DNA from: CAZEQJ01 sp964514385
Lineage (GTDB): Bacteria > Bacteroidota > Bacteroidia > Cytophagales > Cyclobacteriaceae
Length of the DNA: 64,000 bases
Direction: 5' to 3'
Assembly (NCBI GenBank): GCA_964514385.1
Contig: CAZEQJ010000006.1
Span: 66,031-130,030, forward strand
Under the pieces are notes generated by a model. That model did not search any database, was not told the DNA's origin, and was given only the letters and a program-made list of their open reading frames with translations. Positions 1 through 7,468 of this stretch are shown one piece after another; within the stretch, counting starts at the first letter, position 1; each line of letters opens with the position of its first letter. The position numbers and the translations under genes are program-made.

Positions 1-1
1 T

Positions 2-514
2 GTATCCTACGGGGGTAACTACTATGCCATCGTGGACCCTCAGGAAAACTTTGGCGGTATCGAACAACATGCAGCGGATGACCTGATCCGCTGGAGCCGG
101 GTGATTCGAAAAAGAATCAACGAAAAATATCCTAACCGTTTTGTACACCCTGATAACGAAACCATTAATGGGGTGTCGCACATCATGTGGACTGGCACTA
201 CCATCAATCCGGACTCCACCGCGCGGAATGCAGTATTCTATGGTGATAAAGCCATTGACAGGTCGCCCTGCGGCACAGGTACATCGGCAAGGATGGCACA
301 ATGGCATGCAAAAGGAAAACTAAAAAAAGATGAGAATTTTATTCATGAAAGTATAATAGGATCTCAGTTTATCGGAAAAATAGAAGAAGAGACGATGCTT
401 GGCGAAAAACCGGCAATTATTCCAAGTATACAGGGATGGGCCAGGGTAACAGGATTCAATACCATCATTATAGATGATGAAGATCCCTATGCACATGGCT
501 TTCAAGTGATATAA
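2..514 (+). CDS. Proline racemase / 4-hydroxyproline 2-epimerase, 3' part
   Basis: The reading frame is already open at the first bases of the window, so only the last 171 codons are present. The GTG at 32 is internal: the upstream codons read GGNYYAIVD, a conserved strand of the proline racemase family. The second catalytic cysteine is visible in SPCGTGTSARMA, with the Cys codon at 269-271. The family interconverts L- and D-proline or epimerises trans-4-hydroxy-L-proline to cis-4-hydroxy-D-proline in the cytoplasm. The next gene, one base downstream, encodes an FAD D-amino-acid dehydrogenase, which favours the hydroxyproline epimerase role. The first catalytic Cys lies outside the window, so substrate cannot be settled here. 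Confidence 0.9.
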   Translation, partial: VSYGGNYYAIVDPQENFGGIEQHAADDLIRWSRVIRKRINEKYPNRFVHPDNETINGVSHIMWTGTTINPDSTARNAVFYGDKAIDRSPCGTGTSARMAQWHAKGKLKKDENFIHESIIGSQFIGKIEEETMLGEKPAIIPSIQGWARVTGFNTIIIDDEDPYAHGFQVI

Positions 515-515
515 G

Positions 516-1769
516 ATGGGAAAGAAAAAAGTTGTTATTGTTGGCGGTGGCATAGTAGGACTATGTTCAGCCTATTACCTCAACAAGAAAGGGTTGGAGG
601 TTGAAGTATTGGATGCAGGTAATGGAAGGCAAAACTGCTCAGTGGGTAATGCAGGTTATTTTTGCCCCAGCCATGTTGTGCCACTTGCAGCCCCGGGGGT
701 AATTTCTCAGGGCTTGAAATGGATGCTGGACAAAAAAAGCCCGTTTTACATTCGCCCGCGGCTAAATAAGGACCTGATATCGTGGGGAATGAAGTTCACT
801 AAAGCTGCTACTAAAGAGAACGTGAGCCGCGCAGCGCCCGTTTTGCACGGACTTACTACCCGTAGCCAAAAGCTTATAGAAGAGATCATTCAGGAAGAAA
901 ACCTGGAAGTAGGATATGCGAAACAGGGACTATTGATGATCTGTCAGTCAGAAAAAGAATTGCAGCATGAGATCGAAGCCGGCGAAACCGCCCGGGCCCT
1001 GGGACAGCGGGTAGAGGTGCTGAGCGCTGAAGAGGCAAAAAAGCTAAACCCGGGCATGGATATCACTATGAAAGGCGCAGTCTATTTTCCGGATGACTCT
1101 ATGGTTACGCCGCATGCCTTCATCGACAGTTTCTATGATGTCTTGAAGAAAAAGGGGGTCCAGTTTCACTTCAACACAAAAGTCACGCGTTTTCACCAAA
1201 AGAAAGGTATCTTAGAAAAGGTGTCAACAAATCTGGGCCAATTTACTGCTGATGAATTTATTCTGGCTGCTGGGAGCAGGACAAGCTTATTGGGGAAACA
1301 GCTGGGCCTTAACCTTCCCATGCAGGGCGGTAAAGGGTATAGCTTTATCATTAAAAAGGATAACCTTTCACCCAGAGTGCCGGCTATCTTCTGTGATGGA
1401 AAAGTGTCGATGTCGCCAATGCTGGATGGGGTACGCTTTTCTGGCACGATGGAAATTGACCGCCATAATGACCGCATCAATCCAAAGAGGATCGAAGGCA
1501 TCATCGACACCATCATCAGGTTTATACCTGAACTGAAAAAGGAAGACTTCAAAGACCTTGATCCTTGGCATGGCTTCAGGCCCTGCTCCCCTGATGGCTT
1601 CCCTTATATCGGTAAACCTTCAAAATTCAGTAACCTCACCATTGCTACTGGTCATGCGATGCTTGGCGTTACACTGGGGCCGGTTTCGGGACATCTGGTA
1701 GCTGATATTATTACCGGTGAAAAACCTTTTATAGATTTAGGTCTTCTTAACGTGGACCGATACAATTGA
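516..1769 (+). CDS. FAD-dependent D-amino-acid (D-hydroxyproline) dehydrogenase
   Basis: This 417-residue protein of the DadA/DAO oxidoreductase family starts with a Rossmann dinucleotide-binding motif (VVIVGGGIVGLCSAYYL). It ends with the family's C-terminal FAD segment (GHAMLGVTLGPVSGHLVADI). There is no signal peptide, so it is cytoplasmic or peripheral to the inner membrane. Members oxidise D-amino acids, and in hydroxyproline operons they convert cis-4-hydroxy-D-proline to the pyrroline product. It starts one base after the epimerase stop and ends one base before the Xaa-Pro aminopeptidase, so the three are almost certainly co-transcribed. Substrate specificity is inferred from these neighbours. 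Confidence 0.88.
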   Translation: MGKKKVVIVGGGIVGLCSAYYLNKKGLEVEVLDAGNGRQNCSVGNAGYFCPSHVVPLAAPGVISQGLKWMLDKKSPFYIRPRLNKDLISWGMKFTKAATKENVSRAAPVLHGLTTRSQKLIEEIIQEENLEVGYAKQGLLMICQSEKELQHEIEAGETARALGQRVEVLSAEEAKKLNPGMDITMKGAVYFPDDSMVTPHAFIDSFYDVLKKKGVQFHFNTKVTRFHQKKGILEKVSTNLGQFTADEFILAAGSRTSLLGKQLGLNLPMQGGKGYSFIIKKDNLSPRVPAIFCDGKVSMSPMLDGVRFSGTMEIDRHNDRINPKRIEGIIDTIIRFIPELKKEDFKDLDPWHGFRPCSPDGFPYIGKPSKFSNLTIATGHAMLGVTLGPVSGHLVADIITGEKPFIDLGLLNVDRYN

Positions 1770-1770
1770 T

Positions 1771-3159
1771 ATGTTTACAAAAAAAACCTATACCGAAAGA
1801 CGAAAAAAACTGTTATCAACAGTAAATGAAGGTGTTATCCTGTTGCTGGGTAACGAAGAAAGCAGCAAAAATTTTGCCGATAACTGGTACCCTTTTCGGC
1901 AGGATAGCACATTTATGTACTACGCCGGCATTACTGACCGCCCGGGCTTACATGCGCTACTGGATGCAGACTCCGGAGAAGAATATGTCTTTGGCACCGA
2001 CTATACCCTGGATGATATTGTATGGATGGGAAATCAGCCTTCCATAGCCGAACTTGCCGAAAAAGCGGGTATAAATAATACAGGTGATATCAGCCAGCTG
2101 AAAAGTCAGCTTCAAAAAGCCATAAACTCAGGTAGAACAGTTCATATACTACCCCCATACAGAGGCGAACATTATCTCCACCTGCATTATTTTACCGGCT
2201 GGCCTCTCGATGAAATAGACCGCCATGTATCAAGAACGCTGATACATGCGGTAGCCGGTCAGCGCAATCATAAATCACAAGAAGAGATCGAGGAAATTGA
2301 AAAAGCAGTGACCATCACAGGCGAAATGCATCTGGCAGCAATGCGCTATGCTCAATCCGGGATGATGGAATATGAAGTCATGAGCCGGGTACATGAGACC
2401 GCCCTGCAGCTAGGTGGTCAGCTTGCTTTTCCGATAATTTGTACCAAAGACGGCCAGACCCTACATAATCATCATTATGGAAATAAGATTGGGGAAAATG
2501 ACCTGATACTTGTGGATGCCGGGGCTGAAACAGCGCTTGGCTACGCTGGCGATATGACCCGAACTTTTCCCGCAGGCAGGAAATTCACCTCACCGCAGGC
2601 CGATATGTATCAGATTGTACTGGATGCACATCTGGCAGCTGTTGAGACCCTAAAGCCTGGGGTTTCGTTCCGTGATATTCACCTATTGTCTTCCAGAGTA
2701 CTTTTTGAAGGACTGAAAAGCCTTGGCATTACCCGTGGTGATACCGAAGCAGCCGTTGAAGCAGGTGCTCATACCATGTTTTTCCAATGTGGCCTTGGCC
2801 ACCTCATGGGCCTCGACGTCCATGATATGGAAAACCTGGGCGAACAAAATGTCGGTTATACCCCTGAACTCACAAAAAGTACAGATTTTGGACTAAAATC
2901 ACTCCGGCTGGGCCGTCCACTTGAGGAAGGTTATGTTGTGACAGTGGAGCCGGGAATCTACATCATACCACAACTCATTGATATGTGGAAGGCAGAAGGC
3001 CGTTATCAGGAATTTATTCAGTATGATAAGCTGGAACAGTATAAAAATTTCGGAGGCATCCGTATAGAAGAAGATTTTGTAATCACCAGCAGCGGCTACA
3101 GGTTGCTTGGAAAAGAAATACCAAAAACCATAGAAGCTGTTGAAAATGAGCGAACCTAA
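1771..3159 (+). CDS. pepP: Xaa-Pro aminopeptidase (M24B)
   Basis: This 462-residue cytoplasmic metallopeptidase removes N-terminal residues that precede proline. An AMP_N domain occupies about residues 1-150 (FADNWYPFRQDSTFMYY). The pita-bread M24 domain follows with its five metal ligands visible: Asp in VDAGAET (about 248), Asp in YAGDMTRTF, His in GLGHLMG (about 341), Glu in TVEPGIYI (about 392) and Glu in GIRIEEDF (about 431). Length and order match PepP. Its place directly behind hydroxyproline/D-amino-acid genes suggests the operon harvests proline or hydroxyproline from peptides, for example collagen-like or extensin-like substrates. That substrate is an inference. Confidence 0.93.
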   Translation: MFTKKTYTERRKKLLSTVNEGVILLLGNEESSKNFADNWYPFRQDSTFMYYAGITDRPGLHALLDADSGEEYVFGTDYTLDDIVWMGNQPSIAELAEKAGINNTGDISQLKSQLQKAINSGRTVHILPPYRGEHYLHLHYFTGWPLDEIDRHVSRTLIHAVAGQRNHKSQEEIEEIEKAVTITGEMHLAAMRYAQSGMMEYEVMSRVHETALQLGGQLAFPIICTKDGQTLHNHHYGNKIGENDLILVDAGAETALGYAGDMTRTFPAGRKFTSPQADMYQIVLDAHLAAVETLKPGVSFRDIHLLSSRVLFEGLKSLGITRGDTEAAVEAGAHTMFFQCGLGHLMGLDVHDMENLGEQNVGYTPELTKSTDFGLKSLRLGRPLEEGYVVTVEPGIYIIPQLIDMWKAEGRYQEFIQYDKLEQYKNFGGIRIEEDFVITSSGYRLLGKEIPKTIEAVENERT

Positions 3160-3170
3160 ATAATGTAACT

Positions 3171-4550
3171 ATGAAGAATTTATTAATACTAGCTGGAATA
3201 GCATTACTTATTTTTTCTGCCTGCAGCAATAAGAGCACAGAGAAAAAGTTACATCTGCCAGATACAGTATATCGGATTGGAGCCACGGCGCATTTTGATA
3301 GCGATACCAATGCATACAGCTTTTCACGATTCAGGGATGGAGAAAATGTTGTAGCCTTCTGGCATAAGGTATACGGCGAAGATCCTTCTCAGCTCCCTGA
3401 TACCTCAAGGCTCAAATTCGACCTTAACTTTGCCATGGAGGAAATGGAGCGCTATTTTAACTATTATGTAGATACATTGAAGTTTGTGGAAAAAGGCAAC
3501 TCGCATACCGACAGTCTGAAAATGATACTTTGGGTAATTCCCAGTCCCGATCAAGGCAGTGGTACCGCCTTTGGAGGGGGTGATGAAGGTGTAGGTATGA
3601 TGTGGACACCTGCCACGCGTATGTCGGTTCAGCCATTTGGAGTGCTGGCCCATGAGCTGGGTCATTCCTTCCAGAACCTGGCCAGGCAGGATGGCGGCAA
3701 AGGTGTTGGTGGTGGATTTGGCGAGATGGCCTCACAGTTTATGCTCTGGCATGTATACCCGGAGTGGATGACTTTCGAGAATTATCACCTCGAAGCATTT
3801 ATGGATAATACACATCTGGCCTTTATGCACGAACAAAACATCTACCGATCTCCATATGTGCTGGAATACTGGGCTACGCTTCATGGCATTGATGTGATCG
3901 GGAGAATGTACAGAGATTCTTCCATCAACAATCGTGATCCTGTTATTATTTACAAGGAGATGTTTGACGTGGATCAGGAACAGTTTATTGCTGAGATGTT
4001 CGACGCCTCCAGACGGTTCATTACCTGGGACCTCCCTCATGCGCAGGAGGTAGCAAGACAATACCGTAACCAGCATTATACCCTGCTGCAGGAAACAGAA
4101 GAGGGATGGTATCAAATCTCTCCGGAAAAGGCACCTCAGAATTACGGTTACAATGGCATTAAGCTCGAACTTCCGGAAGAAGGAAATACAATAAACCTTT
4201 CATTTGAAGGAATAGCAGGCGCAGAAGGATACAATGCCGTACATCTGGATAGTGCCAGCTGGCGATATGGCTTTGTAGCTTACCTGGATGATGAAACCCG
4301 TGTCTACAGTGATATGTACTCAGAAGATCAGGCGGAGGTAAGCTTTGATGTACCGGATAACACCGAAAACCTCTGGCTTGTAGTGATGGGTGCGCCGGAT
4401 GGTCACTGGACACACCGCAGACAGCGCAGATGGAGAGGTAATGACAATGAGGAAGGCCCACCACCGGTGGTAAATGAAGCCTGGCCTTATAAGTTTAAAC
4501 TTGAAGGTACTGTGGTCGCTCCGGAGATGCTGACCAATGACGAAATTTAA
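3171..4550 (+). CDS. Secreted lipoprotein with HELGH metallopeptidase motif (DUF6055-like)
   Basis: The 459-residue protein has a lipoprotein signal (LLIFSACSN, lipidated Cys about residue 18). The central part carries a gluzincin-type zinc motif HELGHSFQ (residues 161-168), followed by a conserved glycine-rich GGGFGEMASQF stretch. The third zinc ligand could be the Glu in GGFGEMA. The sequence resembles DUF6055-type extracellular proteins, which I recall as largely uncharacterised. The C-terminal part (from about 310) looks like a beta-rich carbohydrate- or protein-binding domain. It follows the Xaa-Pro aminopeptidase by 11 bases, so it may supply peptides to the proline pathway from outside the cell. 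Peptidase activity is inferred only from the motif. Confidence 0.7.
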   Translation: MKNLLILAGIALLIFSACSNKSTEKKLHLPDTVYRIGATAHFDSDTNAYSFSRFRDGENVVAFWHKVYGEDPSQLPDTSRLKFDLNFAMEEMERYFNYYVDTLKFVEKGNSHTDSLKMILWVIPSPDQGSGTAFGGGDEGVGMMWTPATRMSVQPFGVLAHELGHSFQNLARQDGGKGVGGGFGEMASQFMLWHVYPEWMTFENYHLEAFMDNTHLAFMHEQNIYRSPYVLEYWATLHGIDVIGRMYRDSSINNRDPVIIYKEMFDVDQEQFIAEMFDASRRFITWDLPHAQEVARQYRNQHYTLLQETEEGWYQISPEKAPQNYGYNGIKLELPEEGNTINLSFEGIAGAEGYNAVHLDSASWRYGFVAYLDDETRVYSDMYSEDQAEVSFDVPDNTENLWLVVMGAPDGHWTHRRQRRWRGNDNEEGPPPVVNEAWPYKFKLEGTVVAPEMLTNDEI

Positions 4551-4757
4551 AAAATAGTTTAAAAAAAAGGGAGGACATGGCCTCCCCCGGAAACTTTTCT
4601 AAATACCTCAATTATTCATGAAAGGTTTCCTGATCTGTTAAACAGATGTGAATACATTGTACGAAAATGTTTACTATAGGTTTATCGCTGATTTGTATCA
4701 GCTTTATCTCTAAAAAGTACAGTTTCGTAGATTTTTTTCATGATTTCTGTCAATAGG
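4551..4757. other. Intergenic region before the ncRNA unit
   Basis: This is the first part of the 361-bp gene-free stretch between the metallopeptidase-like lipoprotein and the PAP2-like gene. Beyond the terminator at 4569-4586 it holds only a short perfect inverted repeat (ATCTGT-TAA-ACAGAT, 4633-4647) of uncertain meaning. I see no coding potential. Confidence 0.5.
4569..4597 (+). terminator. Probable terminator of the proline operon
   Basis: A 6-bp stem GGGAGG/CCTCCC (4569-4574 with 4581-4586) sits 19 bases after the stop of the last operon gene. An A-tract precedes it and a modest T-rich run (ACTTTTCT) follows. The weak U-tract lowers certainty. Confidence 0.45.
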
Positions 4758-4789
4758 TTTTGAAAATATCACCCAGACTATTACCTTTG
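4758..4789 (+). promoter_or_regulatory. Bacteroidetes-type promoter
   Basis: TTTTG at 4758-4762, a 19-base spacer and TACCTTTG at 4782-4789 match the Bacteroidetes primary sigma-factor consensus (-33 TTTG, -7 TAnnTTTG) in both boxes and spacing. Transcription would start near 4796, directly upstream of a strong hairpin terminator. Confidence 0.6.
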
Positions 4790-4795
4790 AAACAG

Positions 4796-4859
4796 TGTTA
4801 GTGGTTGTTTAAAGGTGGCTGTCGAGAGTTCCCAACTCTTAGGCAGCCACTCCTTTTTT
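4796..4859 (+). ncRNA. Candidate short non-coding RNA or attenuator
   Basis: A transcript from the promoter at 4758-4789 would run about 60 bases and end at a strong intrinsic terminator. The hairpin has a lower stem GTGGCTG/CAGCCAC (4815-4821 with 4844-4850), a small internal loop, an upper stem GAGAGTT/AACTCTT with one G-U pair (4824-4830 with 4834-4840) and a CCC loop. A TCCTTTTTT tract follows. No open reading frame fits inside. It could be a free-standing small RNA or a leader attenuator for the PAP2-like gene 53 bases further on. I cannot name an RNA family. Confidence 0.5.
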
Positions 4860-4896
4860 AGGCACCTCCCAATCCTTAATAAACTTCAGATTTTTT

Positions 4897-4904
4897 TAGT
4901 TTTG
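4897..4904 (+). promoter_or_regulatory. Possible -7 box of a leaderless transcript
   Basis: TAGTTTTG fits TAnnTTTG and lies only 7 bases before the ATG at 4912. Transcription would therefore start at or next to the start codon. No convincing -33 box lies at the right distance, so this may be chance. Confidence 0.25.
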
Positions 4905-4911
4905 CAGGTAT

Positions 4912-6171
4912 ATGAAGTCTATTATCGTCCTAATTCTATGTGGTCTGTTTCCACTATTCAGCTGGTCACAGCCATCACCGTTTCTGGCTAAGATCAATTA
5001 CTCCTATACCCCTGTTGAAAACCCGGATATATCCTCCATCCTTGAAGCACAGCAGGAGATATCACCATGGAACATACGTTACTGGAATGCCTCTTATCCC
5101 AATTATAGATGGCATCAGCAGATGATGAAGATTAGCAACGAGCATCGTGGCCATAAAAACGGTGCCCGTGTAGCTATCATGCATCTGGCGATATACGATG
5201 CCCTCTGCGAGGTATACCGTCTCAGGGAAAAAAGTGATCTTGCCCCGCCCTTTCAAAAAGACCAGCGAATTAAACTTCAGGGTAAAGAAAAGAGTATCTC
5301 GTCTTTTATGTGTGAATATAGTGCAGCTGCAGGGGCAGCAACCACCATCATTGGCCATTATTTTCCACAACAAAAACCTTATCTGGACAGCCTCCTGGAT
5401 TCATTTAAAATGGCACGCCTGGCTACCGGCTTGGAGTATGCGGAGGTTATTGAAGCAAGCCTTGATATTGGTATAAAAACGGGTGAACGTTATCTAGCCT
5501 ATGCACAGGATGACCGCACGAATATACCCTGGCAGGGGCAGGTGCCCGAAGATGACAGGTTGTGGTCGGGAAAGCCCGGGCCTTACGATCCTATGAAGGC
5601 GCAGTGGAAGCCCCTGACATTGAGGCGTAATGACCAGTTCAGGCCGGGTCCTCCTCCGGAAGACTGGTCTGCTGACATGCAGGAATTACGCGATTTTAAT
5701 GCCTCTCACCAAAGTAGTGATATTGCCTGGAAATGGAAAAGCATCCCGGTATGGGACGAATTGCTCGAACGCAAAATCATGGAATACGACCTTAACCCTA
5801 TGGAGGCCGCTTTTGCATGTGCCCTTTTTCACGCCTCCCGGTATGATGCGACGATTGTGGCGTGGGACGGAAAATATCATTACTGGGGCATCCGACCTTT
5901 TCAATTTGACCCGGATTTTAGTCCGATACTGGTGGATACCCCCAATTTTCCAGGCTATCCGGCAGGACATACCACAGTAGCTGGTGCGCTTGAGGTAGCC
6001 CTGACTTATCTTTTCCCAACGGATCATGATGAATTCAGAAAACTGGCATTGGAGTGTTCAGCGTCGCGCTTTGAAGGCGGGGTGCATTTTCGTACAGACA
6101 ATGAAGTAGGCCTCGATATCGGCCGAGTGGCCGGCAGGTATATTGTGGAGCATTTTGAGAGACTCAGGTAG
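4912..6171 (+). CDS. PAP2 / vanadium-dependent haloperoxidase-like protein
   Basis: The 419-residue protein has a Sec signal peptide (about residues 1-19, ending near SWSQP). Its C-terminal third carries the vanadate/phosphate-binding signature of the superfamily: K and R in KYHYWGIRPF, PAGHTT (residues 350-355, the GH motif), and SRFEGGVHFRTDN (about 385-397) with the last Arg and His. Proteins of this type are annotated either as haloperoxidases or as PAP2 phosphatases, and sequence alone does not separate them. A second, longer relative with a T9SS tail lies at 9541-11721. The probable location is periplasm or outside the cell. The candidate ncRNA and terminator lie just upstream. Confidence 0.82.
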   Translation: MKSIIVLILCGLFPLFSWSQPSPFLAKINYSYTPVENPDISSILEAQQEISPWNIRYWNASYPNYRWHQQMMKISNEHRGHKNGARVAIMHLAIYDALCEVYRLREKSDLAPPFQKDQRIKLQGKEKSISSFMCEYSAAAGAATTIIGHYFPQQKPYLDSLLDSFKMARLATGLEYAEVIEASLDIGIKTGERYLAYAQDDRTNIPWQGQVPEDDRLWSGKPGPYDPMKAQWKPLTLRRNDQFRPGPPPEDWSADMQELRDFNASHQSSDIAWKWKSIPVWDELLERKIMEYDLNPMEAAFACALFHASRYDATIVAWDGKYHYWGIRPFQFDPDFSPILVDTPNFPGYPAGHTTVAGALEVALTYLFPTDHDEFRKLALECSASRFEGGVHFRTDNEVGLDIGRVAGRYIVEHFERLR

Positions 6172-6331
6172 TATCGCTATGCGGATTCACATAAATCTAC
6201 ATCCTAAATATGACGGTGCAGATTCCTTTTTATGTCTCTTATTTCATACTACATGAAAATCTTTGAATAGAAATGGTCACAAGACAGCAAAAAAGTCTTT
6301 ATATAGTTAGCAATTAAAATTCTCTAAAGAA

Positions 6332-7393
6332 ATGAAACAATATACTACGTCATTAACGTGGCTTTTTTCCTTTGCCGTATTTTTCTCACTCATGTTTTAC
6401 AGTTGTGAAGTAGGTCCTGCGGAAATCATTGATGATGAAGAAACAGTAGATATTTGCGCCTATGACGTGGATCCTATTTGTTTTTGCGTTGAAAATCCAA
6501 ATGATCCACGATGTGAAACATGTGAGTATGAAGAAGATCCTGAATGTTTTTGTGAAGAAAATCCAACGGCCATAGAATGTCTGCAATGTACATTTGCAGA
6601 GGATCCTGATTGCTATTGCGGTGATAACCCGGATGATCCTCAGTGTGTTGCCAGAGAATTAGAGGCTTTTAATGCCAATCCTTTTACTTATTGTCATAAT
6701 AACCCGGAAAGCAACTTCTGCAATCCAAACATAATTGTTAAAGCTGACTTCGAAGGTGAGGATGTGGTAACCGGAGTAATTGGTGCAGGTGGATCAATTG
6801 GCTCTATGGGTGGAAGTCCCAATGCAAATACCATTGAATTTAACGGCAACAACAACTACGGCATTTATGAACTCATCGATGGAGCAGCTGAAGGTGCAGA
6901 AGGTGTAGCCCTTAAAGTGACTACCATTGAAGCTCCAGCAAACTTCTGGGAATATGAGTTTATTATGAACATGACCAATGTGACTCCGGGTAAAAGATAT
7001 CTCCTGATTGGTCGCGTTAAATGTGACCGTGACGGCAGGGTATTAAAGCTGGCTTCAGGTCTAGGTCCGGATCCATGTTTTGTGGACAATGTAGGTAATG
7101 CCTATGCAGTACCTATGCAGGAAGGCTGGAATACGTTTGGTGCATATGCTCAGTTACCGGATGTGGGTATTTGTGATAATAACTCCAGCTATAACCCGCT
7201 TACCAATACACAATTCAGAATTATACTGGGTATGGGTTATGCAGAAAACTATCCCAGTTCGGAAGGTGCAACTGATGGGGCTGTATTCGTAATCGACTAT
7301 TTAAAGGCAATAGAAGTTGGTGACTGGGTAGACAGGAATACTGATCCGGATTTGTTTTGCGAATTGTATCCTAATGACGGGTTTTGTAATTAG
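6332..7393 (+). CDS. Lipoprotein with 22-residue cysteine repeats and a jelly-roll-like domain
   Basis: Residues 1-25 form a lipoprotein signal ending at Cys25. Residues 42-105 hold three tandem 22-residue repeats with the pattern C-x7-C-x-C-x8-C and core DPxCFCxxNP (C42/C50/C52/C61, C64/C72/C74/C83, C86/C94/C96/C105). A degenerate fourth copy follows (C121, C130), and a last copy, DPDLFCELYPNDGFC, closes the protein. Between them lies a beta-rich domain of about 190 residues (from KADFEGEDV) that resembles CBM4/9-type carbohydrate-binding folds. The paired cysteines suggest disulphides at the cell surface. I know of no named family for the repeats; the function is unknown. A strong terminator follows the gene. 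Confidence 0.7.
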   Translation: MKQYTTSLTWLFSFAVFFSLMFYSCEVGPAEIIDDEETVDICAYDVDPICFCVENPNDPRCETCEYEEDPECFCEENPTAIECLQCTFAEDPDCYCGDNPDDPQCVARELEAFNANPFTYCHNNPESNFCNPNIIVKADFEGEDVVTGVIGAGGSIGSMGGSPNANTIEFNGNNNYGIYELIDGAAEGAEGVALKVTTIEAPANFWEYEFIMNMTNVTPGKRYLLIGRVKCDRDGRVLKLASGLGPDPCFVDNVGNAYAVPMQEGWNTFGAYAQLPDVGICDNNSSYNPLTNTQFRIILGMGYAENYPSSEGATDGAVFVIDYLKAIEVGDWVDRNTDPDLFCELYPNDGFCN

Positions 7394-7428
7394 TAATATT
7401 TAATAATTTAGGTTTAGAGTTTTGTAAG

Positions 7429-7455
7429 CAGCTGGAGTAATCCAGCTGTTTCTTT
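7429..7455 (+). terminator. Intrinsic terminator after the Cys-repeat lipoprotein
   Basis: A perfect 8-bp stem CAGCTGGA/TCCAGCTG (7429-7436, 7441-7448) with a GTAA loop is followed by TTTCTTT. It separates the Cys-repeat gene from the FG-GAP gene and lies only 21 bases before that gene's start. Confidence 0.8.
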
Positions 7456-7468
7456 AATTTATAAGGGG

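Noticed and set aside
4633..4647. Short perfect inverted repeat ATCTGT-TAA-ACAGAT
   Set aside because: Only six base pairs in AT-rich spacer DNA with no promoter or U-tract next to it; chance is adequate.
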